In this document: piece by piece, positions 1 to 13,460 of the stretch
Layout: each line of letters starts with the position of its first letter
Position numbering within the stretch: position 1 is the stretch's first letter
Source: Anarhynchus alexandrinus
Lineage: Eukaryota > Chordata > Aves > Charadriiformes > Charadriidae
Direction: 5' to 3'
Assembly (NCBI GenBank): GCA_008711295.1
Contig: VUYV01000047.1
Coordinates: forward strand, 124,001-188,000
DNA length: 64,000 bases
Translations under genes and position numbers: made by a program
The notes under the pieces: model-generated
What the model saw: only the letters and a program-made list of their open reading frames with translations
Databases searched by the model: none
What the model was told of the DNA's origin: nothing

Positions 1-3000
1 AAATCTGCCTCGTTTTGTTTTCAGTGCTATCCCTCTAGACAGTACCACCGTTTTCCTTCTTCATTAGAAAAAGTGGATGAACTTAGAGATACCCCACCCT
101 GCTTTATCTTCAGAAATTGAGGAAGGAGTAACATCTGCTGATTGCTGGATTTCAATTAGCTTGAATACGTAGGGTTTCAAATACTTGATGAGTCAGCATA
201 AACAAATATATTGTTAGTAATGGTCATTATACAGACAAGGACATGAAATGCTTAGGAAAAGAACGAACTTGGGCAAAGAAGCTAAGTTGTGAGTTTTGAG
301 CGACATTTTTTGATCCCAGCTCAAGATCGTTAATGCTCAGCAGCTATTCTCAAGCAAAACCAATAGAAATTTGGACCTGCACAACATGGTATATATTTTA
401 CAGAAAATAGATCTTCTATATGTAATAGCGTCTTCTTTTTATGGTCTCCTGTGCCTAAAACATGACTGTTCACCAACTATTCAAGACTGGAGAAATAAGG
501 AAGCCAAGCCAATCATTTTAGTCCCTGGTCTAAGGATATAAACCATCTGCGTCCTGAATTTGATGGTGATGAAATGCAGGATAATCATTTATCTGGCCTG
601 GGTCTGAATATTGCCTCCTGACATGTCAAATTAGAGACTAGAGAACAAGGAAGCTGTATTTGAAAAGCAGGAGACATCTTTGCAATTGGTGAGCTCCTCA
701 TTTAAATGAAGCTTCCAGATGTTGTTTGGAGCAAGCAGCCTCTGCAAAGATGTGTTGGATGCAGATGCAACTGCGAGTGAGCAATTAAGTAAACTACAGC
801 TTCACAGAGAATGAGAAAATGGGACGTAAATCATAAGTTCCCCCCCTAATTTTAACGTGTAACTTTTTGCAAGCAGGATGTGTTTTCTTGTGCTCAAGAT
901 AACAGGCCCTTTAAATGGTGTTGCACATGAATAGTCCAGATATTAGATTTTTTACAAAATTAACCTGATGAGTTTTGACAATAGAGACTTCTTATCTCTC
1001 TGGGGTTTGTTCTACCATGGTTTAGAGAAGTCATAGGAAAAAAAAATGTTCTCCAACATCTTCATCCTCACTCCAGTTACACGTCAAGCGAAAATCCTTA
1101 AATCTCCTCCCGCCTCATTACGGTGCTTTTAATTCGTCATAATTTTAAGGTTAGTAAAGTCTTTTGAGGGAGATCAGGTCTTGCTTGACGGATGAAGTAT
1201 TTTAGGTAATCTGCAGATGAGAATTGCTAACAATAGAAACAAGGCCACTGAAGTAGGCAAAAACAATTTAAATAATTTCTGTAGGTGGTTGATAGCCTGC
1301 TCTGTTTTATTTTTGTGAAAATTTATACTTACCAAATTATATCTGGACTAAAAGCAATATTATATATTCCTTTTTTATGCCCAGTATCCAGTAAAAGAAA
1401 GAAAAATTGTAAATTATGCAGTAGTAAGAAAAAAGGGGGGAAAAAACAGGAAAAACATTAGGAAGTCTGGTAATTTGTTTTCTCAATGTTCTCTTGAACA
1501 TTGTGGATTTATGATAGAAAATTAGACAACTTCTAAGATCAAATATTAAGCTGTGTTTGATTTGAAATACACACACCAATACTATTTTTATGTTTGGTTC
1601 TTGGTTTTTAGGTAGCGGTATGTGATAGCGTACATCAGTGTGCCACAATTAGATGATTTACGAATGAAACCGCAGGGTTTTTTTAGACAATCTTATCCTA
1701 TTTTGCATGTCTGTTATAGTTCAGGAGAATTACAAAGACATATCTACTGACAAATGTAGGTGATTTTTAATCCTGAAAGTATTCGTGATCTTCTGAGCAT
1801 TCACAGAATCAATCATTTTAACGGTTTGGATAAGACATGGTACTAATTCTGAAAACTTGTATTCTGAATGAAAAAGAGAGCTGAGGTTTAAGTCCGCCGT
1901 TGCTGTTACTGGGAGAGTGGCGGGTCCCAGTTGCGCCTGGGAGTTGCTGTTACTGGGGACGACAGAAGCGCCGACAGACCGCTGTGTTATGCTGCCCGCA
2001 AGGGCTCTGGCCCTCAAATACTTCTTAGCTGCTCACAGCTTTACATATTTCTGTAGGACTAACCATACGGAAGTAGGCAACTTAAAAAAAAAAAAAAGCT
2101 TAACATTTTCACCTAATTTCCAATAGTACAAGACTGGCTGAAAACCCCAAAGTTGGATCACTAATATCTCTGGAAAAAAACCTGGTTGCGTTCTAACTCT
2201 GGATATTTCTTCTAAATAATTTATAGATATAAAAAAATCATGAAAAGTGGATTTGGCAGTCCTTCCTCCATGTCTGGTCTCTGTCTTTTGGGCCGGAGAC
2301 CCTGTCCTCCAACCTTTTTTACGCTGAGACCAGTGCCTGAGCACGGGCTGTCGGCAGTGCCCAGCTCCTCCTGCGGCATCGGGACTCTCTGCGGAAGAGC
2401 AACAGGACTGATAACCTGTGGGTGTTAGCAAGAGATGGAGTCCCTCCTTCTCAAGCTGATAGAGTTGTTTCCTCCGGGTGACCTTGCAGTAGCTACATTT
2501 TCCTGTAAAAATAAAGCTTCCTCTCTGCAGCGCTCTGCGTTCCCCTCCTGTATGCTCCAGTACTTACAAAGCCCCATTCAAATCACCGTTGTTATCACAA
2601 GTGAAAGACAGAACACCCAAATCCATCGTAAAACATTTGCTTTATCGAGGAACGGCAACCTTTCTGCCTGCAAGAGGCCTAGAGCCAAGATAAGTCTGGC
2701 GCACAAGGCCGGTAGCTGAATTTAACTCTTTGCATCTCCCTTGAAAATCTCCTCTGCTTTGCACCTTTGCGTAGGGCCAAGCGGTGGTCCTCCAGCCCTG
2801 AGGCCACCAAGGTAAAGCACGCTGGTTGCTTACCCCTCCATCTCCAGGATTAGGCCCACTGACGTGTAGACAAGTAGGTCAATGCTGCCTGGAGCTGGGT
2901 GAGCTATTTTGCCTGGAGGTAGTGCCAGGTGGGATGTGGAGACCCCAAGTTTTCCTTTGTTCAGTGGTCTGGAGTGCAACACAGCCGCAATTCAAAGAAG

Positions 3001-3354
3001 TATGAGCCAGCTCACCCTCAGCTTCTCTTTAGATCCTTCCTCACACACCTTAATCCCTCTGTATTCCACAACAGAAAAGGAAAAAGGAACCTTAAAAGCT
3101 CTTTAAAACATTTGTAAGGTCTCTCTACTTTCAATAAACCGTAAGAAGAATATTGTAATTCACTTCCCTCCAAGCTTTAAAAATAAACCAATGAGGTATA
3201 ATTCACATCTACAATCTTTACACATGACCATGAAACCCAATTTATTTTCATCTCCGATCTAAAAATATGCTTCTGCACAATTCATTTTCCTTGGTACTCT
3301 TAGAGGTGATGCTTTCAGAAATGTTTTAAAAACAATTTGCCCTGTAAAACAAAC
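1..3354. other. Single-copy non-coding stretch, nothing identified
   Basis: I see no recognisable gene, RNA gene or mobile element here. The sequence is AT-rich with scattered A and T runs, including a 14-A run at 2084-2097. The longest open frame is a 132-codon minus-strand frame at 2033-2431. It has no recognisable domain, has shorter frames overlapping it on the other strand, and looks like a chance frame. Old repeats too diverged to recognise by eye may be present. Confidence 0.5.
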
Positions 3355-3383
3355 AAAAAAAAAAAAANGGGGGGGGGGGGGGG
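3355..3383. repeat. Poly-A then poly-G tract split by a one-base gap
   Basis: A run of A (3355-3367) is followed by a single N at 3368 and then a run of G (3369-3383). A homopolymer switch with an undetermined base in the middle marks a place where reads or contigs did not join cleanly. The true length and content between the two runs is unknown. Confidence 0.85.
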
Positions 3384-6300
3384 AAAGGAGAGGCCAATAT
3401 TTCTATTTTCCTTGGCAGAAAAAAGCGATAGTAAATTGCAGAGTGCTCTACTTGAGCTCGCTTTCCCCACGCTATTGTGAACCCCGGTCGCTGGCGCAAT
3501 TTCTGAGCTGCGGACGCTACTGAGCTCTGAGTACCAGGTGCATTGCAAATTATTCATCTCTTTTCTCGTCCGAATGTTACCTCTTACAGCGCCTTTGCCA
3601 TTGTTGAGCCTTAAGTCTAGTGTAAGTGAATGTTTCTCTGTGAAGAGCTATTCTTTTTTATTTTTCCCAGAGATTGCCTTGACTGCCTGTCCCTCTTTTG
3701 TCTGTTTGCTTTCAGTTCTTGACCGAACAAACACATTTACAGGCAAAGATCTGTCTTTTCTAACAATGAGCATGAAATGAATATCGTTTCAAATTGCTCC
3801 AGTAATCACCAGCATTTTCAGGGGAAACTTCAGCCTTAGACTCATTCGGTCAGTGGACAAGAATAATATCATGCCACAGAAGGGCCCTGTGAAACACCTC
3901 ATGTTCCAGAAGGCAAATATTGAATCCCCAGCATTGTATTTGCAGTAAATGGTGTGTGAGCTGAAACATGTTTGATTTATACATTGAAGCTTTGAGCCCT
4001 TGCTGCTGTAGAGTTTCTTTGCACTGCTTCAGCAAACACAGACATCTCTCTCTCTCTCTCTCTTTTTTTGGCTAAATAGACAGTGAGGCAAAGGTCATCC
4101 ATAGCAGGAGAAACCCTGTGTCCTGCATCCCTTGGTAGAAAGCGTTGTGGTGTCCCGTGTCCATCTCCCACTACCAGGTATGGATGGGGAACCTTCTGTC
4201 GCAGCAGCTGTGACCGCTACATGGGGAGCCTTAATGTCCCAGCTCCATCCCAGTTGCCAGTAACCCACCTGGTAAGATGTCTGCAAGGAAGCCACCAGAT
4301 GTACCACAGCCCAGCCACCCAAACATGTTAACGTGACTACAGCTGGTGGAGCTGGTTTCAGGCCAACACCTCCCCATCACCCCACTCTATCAACTCTATC
4401 AACACTGTGGCTGAACGGGGCCCAGAGCAGGACGCTTGTCATGAGTCGCACTGTCACAAAGAGCACATCAATCCGCTTATTTGGACAAAAGGATATGAAC
4501 GTGTCCTGCACTTTGATGTCAGAAAATTTTACTTGGTTGACAGTATTTGTTCTGCTGGATGTCATTCAGCAAAATCCCTCCTGGTCCCCTGGAGCACTTA
4601 GCACTTGTCCAATCTATTTTCTTAGGAATGACCAGACATCTGCATCTGCAGTAATAATTTCTTGGCAACCAGAAATGCACTCAGGAACCATTTCACTTGG
4701 TTATGGTCTAGCGTTTTTATTAAGCAATATAGAACTAGTTCCCGGAGAAGGATGACCCTCTGTGTTTTGGTGGCTTTTTTGGTTCGTTCTGATTTTCTCT
4801 GGAAAGTTTCCTAAAAACGTCTCAGCATGTTTGCATTGAAAAATTGTGTTTATAAAGCTGTTTGTTAGGGTCTCCAGTGCTCATGAAGCCCAGGATCCAC
4901 CTCAGCCCCAGTGAATCTCTGTCTGTGTAAAGGAGTGGTACCTAACACATGATGACCCTCAGATCCTTCAGCTTTTCCTGGACACGTTGCTGTGAACAGG
5001 TCCAAAAGCATTGGAGCCACAGCTCAACAGTACTCCTAGAGCGTGAGGAGAACATGGTTTTTTTGATATATAAGTCTGTATTACTTGCAACAGGAACAGA
5101 ATAAGGCATAGGGGCCTCACAGGGGCACAGACATCAGACCTGGCTCCATCAGCACTACCCCCCAACCAAAAGCACTGATTTGCACAAAGTAGAATGTGAC
5201 TCTGCTCATACTAGAGCAGGGCCACAAGCCCAGGGGTGTACTCACAGGAGACCTGGCTCTAATAAAAGGCTGTAAGCAGTTGTGTGACAGCGTTGACACA
5301 TCGGTTCTGCTCCACGTGTCCTCCTTGGATCTGGAAGCATCCTACTCATCCTTGCACAGTGTTGCTAATAAGCTCTGCTTCCCAATCTGAGCTGTAGATT
5401 CACCAGTCATCTGACCAGTAAATCTGGTTTGCTTAAATTTAATCCTGGCTCAGCCTCGAGAAGGCTTTGGATTATCAGATCCGTACTCCATTGAACAGTG
5501 CTGTCGTCTCCCATCACCATGAAGTGCTGATTTTTTCCTTCATAGCAACAAATAAGAAAATGAGCCACAGGAAATATTTCCTTTACCTTATCTCTTACAA
5601 GGAAAAATCTGACTGAAAATTCTCAGTCTTCATCCTCATATGAGGTAGTATTTATCAACAGGAATGCCGTTTCTCATTGGGATTGATTCCCCACCACTTC
5701 TAAATGCAGCTGCTCTTAAATAAACAAGCGCCGACATTCCTGTACGGTTAGCAATTCTCCTTCTGTCATGCACCATTTGTGGCTCTTCCATCGCTAATGT
5801 TAGAGCAAGACAAAGACATACCCGAAAACCAGAATTTCTAAATTTTAGGTGTATGCAACTAAGATGCTCAGGAGCATAACTGATAAGTAACCACAGCTGA
5901 GCAAGGTATCTATAGTCCATTAAAGGAATAATGAGATTTTAAGTAGACACCTTGTGTTTTCTGATGCGCTGACTACGAATGCCCAAATCAGCTTTCGAAG
6001 TTTTATCATTTCTAAGGATTGAATTATGTATATTTAAAGGTAGCGGTGAACTAGTTATGTTCTTTGGATTCAAGCTGCACTGCTTGATCACAAGTACACA
6101 GTAACATCTTGCTACCTGTGCTGTTGTCTGAATAAAGGAACTGGGATGATTAATGTGTTTTGAATCAATTCTCTTGTTAGAGGAAAGTGAGTGGGTCAGG
6201 ATCTCTGGTTTATTGGCCAGGCTGCCTCTGGAGCATTTGGTATTAGTACTGCCCAGTGGAGTTCCCAAGAGTTCATCAGGATGAAAAGAAATAACAGTCA

Positions 6301-6974
6301 ATGGGAAAATGAGACTTGGCAAGAAGAAATCAGCAGAGATATTTTTACAAGGCAGTCAAAACAAGAATAATTTCCCCATTCTCAGCCGGTTTGCATTCAC
6401 TGGTGCTCCCTGGCAGGGTGCAGAAATGCAGGTAACCATGGTAATTAAGGCTAGCTGCAGTTTTGAGAAGGAGGAGACAAATTTGGGTAGGAATGGTTTC
6501 CCATCACAACCCATATGGAAAAGATGATTCATCCAGGAGAGAAAAAAAAAAAAGATCCCAGCGAAAAAAAGACAAGGCAGTTATGTGCAGGAAGAAATGT
6601 CAGCCCTTGAGCCATGAGAGCTCTTACCGCAGCTCTGAATCCAAATCTCCAACTCTCGTGGGCACCCGCAGCTGAGCCAAAAGCCAAGGAGACTACAGCA
6701 GGTTAAAGCTTGCAGTTTTTCCTGATCTGCTGTCAAGGAGCAGCTGATTAGAGCACATCAAGCTTTTGATGGAACAGTCAAGGGAAATTTTCCCAATTAG
6801 CTCATTAGCACAAATCCCACCGGTCTGCCAGTTTTGGCATCATAAACAGAGGCAGAAACGAAGTCTGCGATTCAGCTTGTTTGTTTGAAGTTGCTTTTAT
6901 TTTATATGTTTCGTGTCTTTTTCACACATGACCAGTGGTTCAAAGAGCCACATGACTGAAGAAAGCACAGCAAA
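3384..6974. other. Single-copy non-coding stretch with one TC microsatellite
   Basis: No gene or mobile element is recognised. The largest open frame is 140 codons on the plus strand at 4333-4755. It has no recognisable domain and a composition like its surroundings, so I treat it as chance. A short A-rich tract lies near 6540-6552. The stretch 6750-6900 is repeat-free and keeps several TTAGC/TAGCTC words, but I cannot assign a function. Confidence 0.45.
4045..4063. repeat. (TC)n microsatellite
   Basis: Alternating TC for about nine and a half units, followed directly by a short T run. It is a simple-sequence repeat and probably variable in length between individuals. Confidence 0.9.
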
Positions 6975-7097
6975 GAGCCGTTTAGATGTGGTGTTGGGGG
7001 ATATGGTGTAGGGGAGAACTTTGTAGAGTAGGGTAGATGGTTGGGCTCGATGATCCCAAGGGTCTCTTCCAACCTAGACAATTCTATGATTCTATGA
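6975..7097 (+). mobile_element. CR1 LINE, 3' end only
   Basis: The 3' untranslated end of a CR1 non-LTR retrotransposon in sense orientation. It shows the hallmark order: a 'ggttgggctcgatgatc' block, then 'tcttccaacct', then the 8-bp tail repeat 'attctatg' about twice. Its upstream part (GATATGG then a G-rich linker) resembles the CR1 type that ends at about 21001, but is more diverged. Only about 120 bp remain, the usual result of 5' truncation on insertion. The 5' boundary is approximate. Confidence 0.85.
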
Positions 7098-8488
7098 AAG
7101 TGTGAGTGCAGCATCCCTTGCGCAGAGCTCCCCGTGCAGTTCCCCAGCCCTTGCAGTGTTTCCTCCTGTCATGGTTTGGGGGCTGTGACTCACCACGTAG
7201 CTGTCGACTAATGTCACATTTTCCTCTCAAATTAGAGAACCCGTTGGACTTGAGCAGCTCACAGCCTCTGGGGACAACCCAGTATTTTAGGGGAGAAATT
7301 CTGACAGCCTGCCAGCTTGGTGGGCCCAAATCTCGGGGCTTCTTTGGTCCTTCAGAGAGTTGTGCCTCTGGATGGATCTGATTAGAGTAAGCCCTTCTGA
7401 TAAAATCAGTCACAGAAAATTCCTTGCTCATGCTTGCAGCTCACTTTCCTGGATTTTGCTGTTATGGGAGCTTTCTCTAGCTGTGATTATTTCAAGGGGA
7501 TTTACTGGGAGCCATAGCACTCCCCTTACATCTTCATTAGTATCACTCATTACAGCACAGGTTGCCAGGTCATTTGATGCGAAGAGATTAAGCAATTGTG
7601 TCGTCCCATCCCATTTACAGCCTGCCTGCGCGTGAATCTGAACCTTTCCCATCACGCATGGTGGTGTTAGCAGACCCAGCAATTAAAAGTCGACCTGGTT
7701 TCTCTGCATTCGTTATACATTGCCCTTCAGCAAAAAGAAGCTTGTTGCACTTCATGGAGGTAGTCAGAAACTGGTCTCCCACCATGTCCCTTTCCACGCT
7801 AGAGCAACCACCCTTATTCTCCGCACTTACGCTCTGATGAAATTGGCATTAACAGAGCGTTAACAAATTGCCAAGGGGCATCCAAACACTCTCCATTAAC
7901 CAGCATGAGGACTTAAGGGTGCACATACAAAACAGAATTAAAAGGATTTCAAATAAAATTGGTTCCTAGCATGGCAGTCTGATTAAGCAAATACTCGTGT
8001 GTCAGAAGCCGCTTCGCCTTGGGGGAAAAGTCGATGCATTGTCCTGGAAATGTCAGAAGAATAGAGATGAGCTGCACCTTGTTGCAGACTCTCTGTGCCA
8101 GCTGCATCTGCTTCTCCAGGAGAGTGGTTTTCCCCAGGGGAGGACCATCATGCTGCTCCCAGAAGCACTTTCATCAGCTGAAAAATCTGGCTGGAGGAAA
8201 GCACGTGGGAGCAGTTTCTCTTGTCCCTTGGACACGCACAGCCTAGGAAGAATGTCTTCAATTTAACAAACAATTTAAAGGGTCTCTGTTGAAGAAGTTA
8301 GCAGTAAGAGCAACATATTTGGCCACCAAAAATATCCTTAGTACAGAAGCAAGAAGACACTCAAGGTGCCCTCTACATTTTTACTTCATACCAGGACCCT
8401 TTATTACCTTGCTTTTGCTGACAAGGGCGCCATTTAAATTCTTTCCTCTGCAATTATTTTTTCTAGTTGCCGTCTTCGTCACAGATGC
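7098..8488. other. Non-coding stretch, possible LTR edge near 7168
   Basis: No gene is recognised. At 7168-7180 there is a 'tgtcatggtttgg' word followed by 'caccacgtagctg', which resembles the start of a common avian LTR family. The resemblance fades within about 60 bp, so I do not annotate an LTR. The block at 7440-7620 is repeat-free and may be conserved, but sequence alone does not show this. Confidence 0.4.
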
Positions 8489-8556
8489 CATGTGTAACCC
8501 CAGACAGGTCACTTTATACGCCTGCACCACTTCTGTACAATGAGGATAATAAGGTA
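8489..8556 (-). mobile_element. MIR-like SINE relic
   Basis: On the plus strand this reads as a diverged copy of the reverse complement of the MIR core: 'ccccagacaggtcact', then a degraded middle, then 'tacaatgaggataata'. The order and spacing match the part of MIR that reads 'tgaccttgggcaagtcac ... aaaatgaggataat'. Only about 65 bp are recognisable. The identification is by eye against remembered MIR words, so confidence is moderate. Confidence 0.45.
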
Positions 8557-9054
8557 CGATTTTCTGGGTCTGCAACACCGAGAATTACTCTGCGTCTGTG
8601 TGTGTGCGTGTAAACGCTGAGCCTTTGGTGGGGACTCTGGAGGTGTCACAGTTGTATTGTAAATGATACTGATGCTCTTGCAGCTGCCATAGCATCACTG
8701 CACAGCGTTTGCTGGACTGTCATGCTTTTGAGACCTGGAACAACCCTGAGCAAGTTGTACCGCTACTGCACGCTAATGACAGCCAGGGCACATACATGTT
8801 TGCAGCATGAGACCTTTCTCCACACGAGGTCCGTGCGGGCTCGCTCAGCCCAAGTGCCATTATAAGACTGCTCGCTCAACAGCCCCTTGAGCCCCCCCAG
8901 GAAGGAAAACGCAAGGCTCCTCCTGAACAACAAGCAGAGGCCGCGTGCAGGGATTCGCGCACCATAAACAAGTTGTCTTGAAAAAAAAAAACCCCGGAGT
9001 ATATTAGCTATTTGCAAAGCTCTCCTACAGTTACAGATGCCTCGCTGGATGTTA

Positions 9055-9100
9055 CCGCGCACCCGGCCCGGCCGCCGCAGGCGCGGAGCTCTCGGCGTGC
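9055..9100. promoter_or_regulatory. Short CpG-dense patch
   Basis: About ten CpG dinucleotides fall within roughly 45 bp, in a window where CpG is otherwise rare. The flanks (about 8820-9360) are moderately CpG-containing. There is no TATA box, recognisable first exon or splice donor that I can defend nearby. It may be a small CpG-rich regulatory element or a remnant of a GC-rich insertion. It is well below the usual length of a CpG island. Confidence 0.3.
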
Positions 9101-12100
9101 ACAGCTGTGCCTTCTTGGGCAGCCTCCAGAAGGTCTGCTGGGCGCTGCGCCTCTGAACACATCAAGGGCTTGGCATCCTTTATTTAAATGCCGGACTTCG
9201 TTCCCTTGAGATGTTAACCAGCCTGTCAGGTTCCGCATTTGATCCACCTTCAGTAGCTGTGGGTCTGTGAGCAGAAGGCGTGCGTGCAGGGACAGCCGTC
9301 TGTCAGGCTCCCTGCGGCCAGTCCCTGAACATCTCCTTTTTCTAGCAGAGATGCACAGCATTGGCTAGCGCGTTTCCCAAACTGGCTGACCTTTGGCAAC
9401 CTTTCGAAACTCCTCACTCAATTGTTCTCATGGGTTCCTGTGCATTTACAGCATTTGATCTATTGAAGAGGAGCCTTCCGATTACAAAGATGCGACGGAT
9501 TTTTTCTAGGTCGCAATTCAGACATTCAGGTGTTGGTTTCCTTTCATTTTTAGCGTGCTTTCATGCTGCATTGTAGGTCCCAGAAAATATCTACACTAGT
9601 GGGGAATACAGAGATACTAGAAGCTGGAATCTGCATCAGGTTGAGACACACCTGAAGTTCAAAGCTGAAATTTTTCAACGTTTGAGATTAAGTTGTGTAT
9701 AGGAAAGGTGGATCTATTCACGCCCATAACAGCAAAAAAAAAATGGCTAAAATGAGTTTTCTAAAGGCAACGGACTGTAAATCTTAATTTTAGGCAGGAT
9801 CATGTTAGTAGTGGCCATTCACCAAAGTTTTAACCAGATCTAAAACCCACCCCGGGAATGGGACTCATCTTATCCAACTCAAGCTGTTTGGATCCTGGCA
9901 TCTGAACTGAGCTGGTGGTCTGGGCTGGCCATCTGTCCATGGTGTCTCCAGAAGGTGACCCAACCACTTCAGATGTGAGTGTAGCGTTTTTCATTTCAGG
10001 GAAGTGTCCATCTGTGACTGTTGAGGGAGTTACCATACCTGCTTTTGCAGGGCTAAGCGTCAACGTTTCAGTCAGCCGTCTTTCAGATGGCTACAGTTAG
10101 GTGGGATGAATACCTGTTTTACAGATCCCTGATGAAATTTAACCTGTGTCCCAGGACAGATTAAAACCTAGTGCAGCCAGGCAAAAGACTAATCTATTAA
10201 CCTCTTATGCTGCGTAAAAATCATTTTACATTCCTATTAAAATTACTAAGGTATTTCATTATGAAAATTGAAGAGAAATGCCATACTTTCGTCATTATCA
10301 CAAGTCGTTTCTTATACCCACATTTCATGTTGGCAATTCAGATATAAATTATTACAACATTAGCAGACCAGCCCTGCTATCTGATCTTCTCTTCATGTCT
10401 GAAAGTCAATACTAAACGACGGAGCGTTTGAGAAAGTTGGGGTTTGTAAATGTTGTGTGACTTCTCCTGGCATTAGGAAGAAAGGAAAGAGTCATAGTGA
10501 TTTTACTATTTAACCTTTCCTTCATTTCCTTTTTCCTTGGGACACCCAACTAAGCTGGCAAACTGTAAGAAAGTGCTGTGCCAACTCACAAGGGCGAAAG
10601 CACATGTATATATTTAAGTATGTACGCATCCCTACTGATTTAGACGACATTAATTGCACACTCAGAGGCAAGGAACACTCTGGTTCTTCCTGTAAGGTTC
10701 TGAGCTCCTGGAGCTGCAGCACAATTAGTTGTGTCACCAAACAGATTACATTCCTTTCCCACTTTTTCTGTGACATGAATATTGGCTCAGCTGACCAAAG
10801 AGTGATATATTTAATCTTAAAGATCTTTCTTTTTTTCTCAGTACTCTCAGAATTGTGGCAAATACTTCTCATTTTTTGAGGACAGGTTCTCACTTTATGC
10901 TAGACCTGAATGAACGGTATTGGAAATACGGAGCACATCTTTCCATAGCACAGTTAACTGCCTTGCCTCTGGCTACCACCGCTAAAATAATCTTGGAAGT
11001 ATTTTAATGCCAGTTAAGCAAACTTTCCCGTGGTGTAAAAGAAGTTCCTTAAAGTGGCCTTTCCCTGCCTTTTCTCCCCTGCACAGATATGATTTCCTTT
11101 TCCTTTCCTGGTAGCTCTCAAAAGGAGGGCTGACAGTATGAGCAATGACCACAGGATCCCCCTGCAGCACAATGTCTTCAGCAGAGACTGGATGATGTCC
11201 CCTAATGCAAAGGAGATCTCGTTCCCACCTAGGCTGGCTGTGGACTGAAGGTGGGGTAACACTCCAAGCGGCATGACCAGTCAGCACTTGCCCTATGTCT
11301 TATATCCCTGATCACCGTCCTCCAAAGGCCACCAGCCCAGGTGAACCTCTAAGCTGACCCAGCAGACATCCTTATGTTGGCACAGGCGGCTTCATTTGCT
11401 GTTGGAGGTCACCAGGTGGTCACCAGCTCTGAGAGAGATGTTACCACAGTGCTAATAACACCAGGCTGAGAAGCTGTGATGGTGGGATCAGGGGAGGGTG
11501 GGAACAGGAAGGGTCAAAAAGGATGGTTCTGCACAGATGAGAAACCACCGCCCACTCCACTTGTGAGCCAAATTTATACTAAATGTCGACTGAGAGAAGC
11601 AGGAATCGGTTGTCTGATCTGCACCTTGGATGAACTTCTAATGACTTGAACTTCTCCTTTGCCAGAAGCGTGTTCACTTCCCACTGTGCCCCCAAAACCA
11701 CATGCCCTCTGCCTGCTGGCAACATGACTGAAGGGCAGCACAAGGCAGACTGTGCGCTTTCATCTTTCAGACCAGTTTTTACAAATGTTTATCTGCTTTG
11801 ATGCTCATAGTTGGTGATGTTATAACCGTTTTTTATTTTATCTATACTTTCATACAATATCCTAATTGTTTGCCTTCTAAAAACATAGTTTCATTAATTT
11901 AATCTTGTGCTGCAGAAAATTTTATGAGATCTTAAAGAAACTTCATACTGTGCGTTAATTTCTTTCCACATAATTGTATTTATATTTCAACAAATAGACT
12001 TGAAGTACATTATTATTCTAAAATGAGTGCTAATGGGTTTCAGCACTTTTATGCAGCTCATCGTGCATTTATTTCGCAGCTTTGATGGCTCACAAAGACT

Positions 12101-13436
12101 TCCATTTCTTCATTTACATGAAACAACTGTGAAGGATAAATTAAATGGCAGCTTATTTCATCTACAGATTTTTTCCTGAAAACTCTGTATAAACAGTCCA
12201 CTGTTGGTGCACAACAAATAAATCTGCTGAAAGATGCAGACCCCTGTCAGGAAGACAGTTCCATAAATGAAAAACACAAATCTTCTTCCACCTCCCAATC
12301 TGAAAAAAAAAACACCCCAAAAGATTGAAATACTGCTCCTCTTTTCATCATGCCAGCCCATAAAAATTAACGTGTTTTGCATAGCAGGGTGGACACCGAT
12401 TTGCTGCAATTTGCTTTCAAGCCAAGTCTCAAAGGACTGCAGAAGGAGGGAGGAATGCAGATGTTCAAGAGAAGGTTGTGCATTACCTACGAGGAGCACA
12501 AATGCTGTGCTTGAAAGCTTGTGTTAAACGTGTACCAAGCTTAGCCCTGAAGACCGTAGAATAACTGGTATGAGCTGGGTTCCTCCTGCCCCAGATATCG
12601 ATAACTGGATCGTTGAGCCCTGGAGTGGAGGGATGTCTGAGCCTGAGACACTTCCAGGGGGATCACTGAAACCATCCCTGGCTCTTAAGGGGAGTTCCGA
12701 GGAGTTTCCTTCTTTGGGCAAGAGAACGGGAGATTGTGCAACACCAACAGCAGCAGAACAGCTTCCCTTACACTCCTCCAATAATTAACAACGTGGTTCT
12801 AATCTCCTTGTGCTTATGGACCCGTGACAGTACACCAGGAGACGTGGACCTTCTTCTGAAGTGCTACAGTATCAGAACTAATGTCTGCGCTGCCCTGGAG
12901 AGGGAAGGAAGCTCCCAGCCCACAGTTTGTTTCCTTTGGACCACCCTCCCTCCTAAATAGCCCCACAAAGGTCAGATTTGAGGTATTTCTACAGTTTTCT
13001 CAAGCCATAGGATCATCTGGCTTCCATGAAAGTGGTCAAGCCTTCAGCCTGGTAGCATACTGCTGCCTGGATTGAGCTCTCCATTTCACAGCCCATTTTC
13101 ATCCAAGGAACTGAAATATTTCATATCAGATAATGATTTTTATTTTTTTTTCTCGAGGAAAAGTGGAGAGAATGAATTAATCCACAACAGCATTGATGAG
13201 GGGAAGAAAAGTTAATTGAAAAATATAATGAAAACACTGAGCTCATTCCACCCTGTGTATGCAATGGAAACATTGATATTGACAAAGAAAAATTAAAATT
13301 TGCTACAGAGTTCAAACACACTGTTAATATATGTATGGTGATAATGCACAGAATCCTTGGTAAGGAGCCTTAGGGCACACACTATGCTTATGCAAATTTT
13401 ATGGAAAACTACAATATTAAACACGACACATTCTAC

Positions 13437-13460
13437 TTTTTTTTTTTTTTTTTTAAAAAN
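13437..13460. repeat. Poly-T tract ending in a one-base gap
   Basis: A run of about 18 T is followed by five A and then a single N at 13460. As at 3368, the N sits next to a homopolymer and most likely marks an unresolved contig join. Frames read across it are unreliable. Confidence 0.8.

Noticed and set aside
4333..4755. 140-codon plus-strand frame
   Set aside because: No domain and no context; a frame of this size is expected by chance in 64 kb read in six frames.
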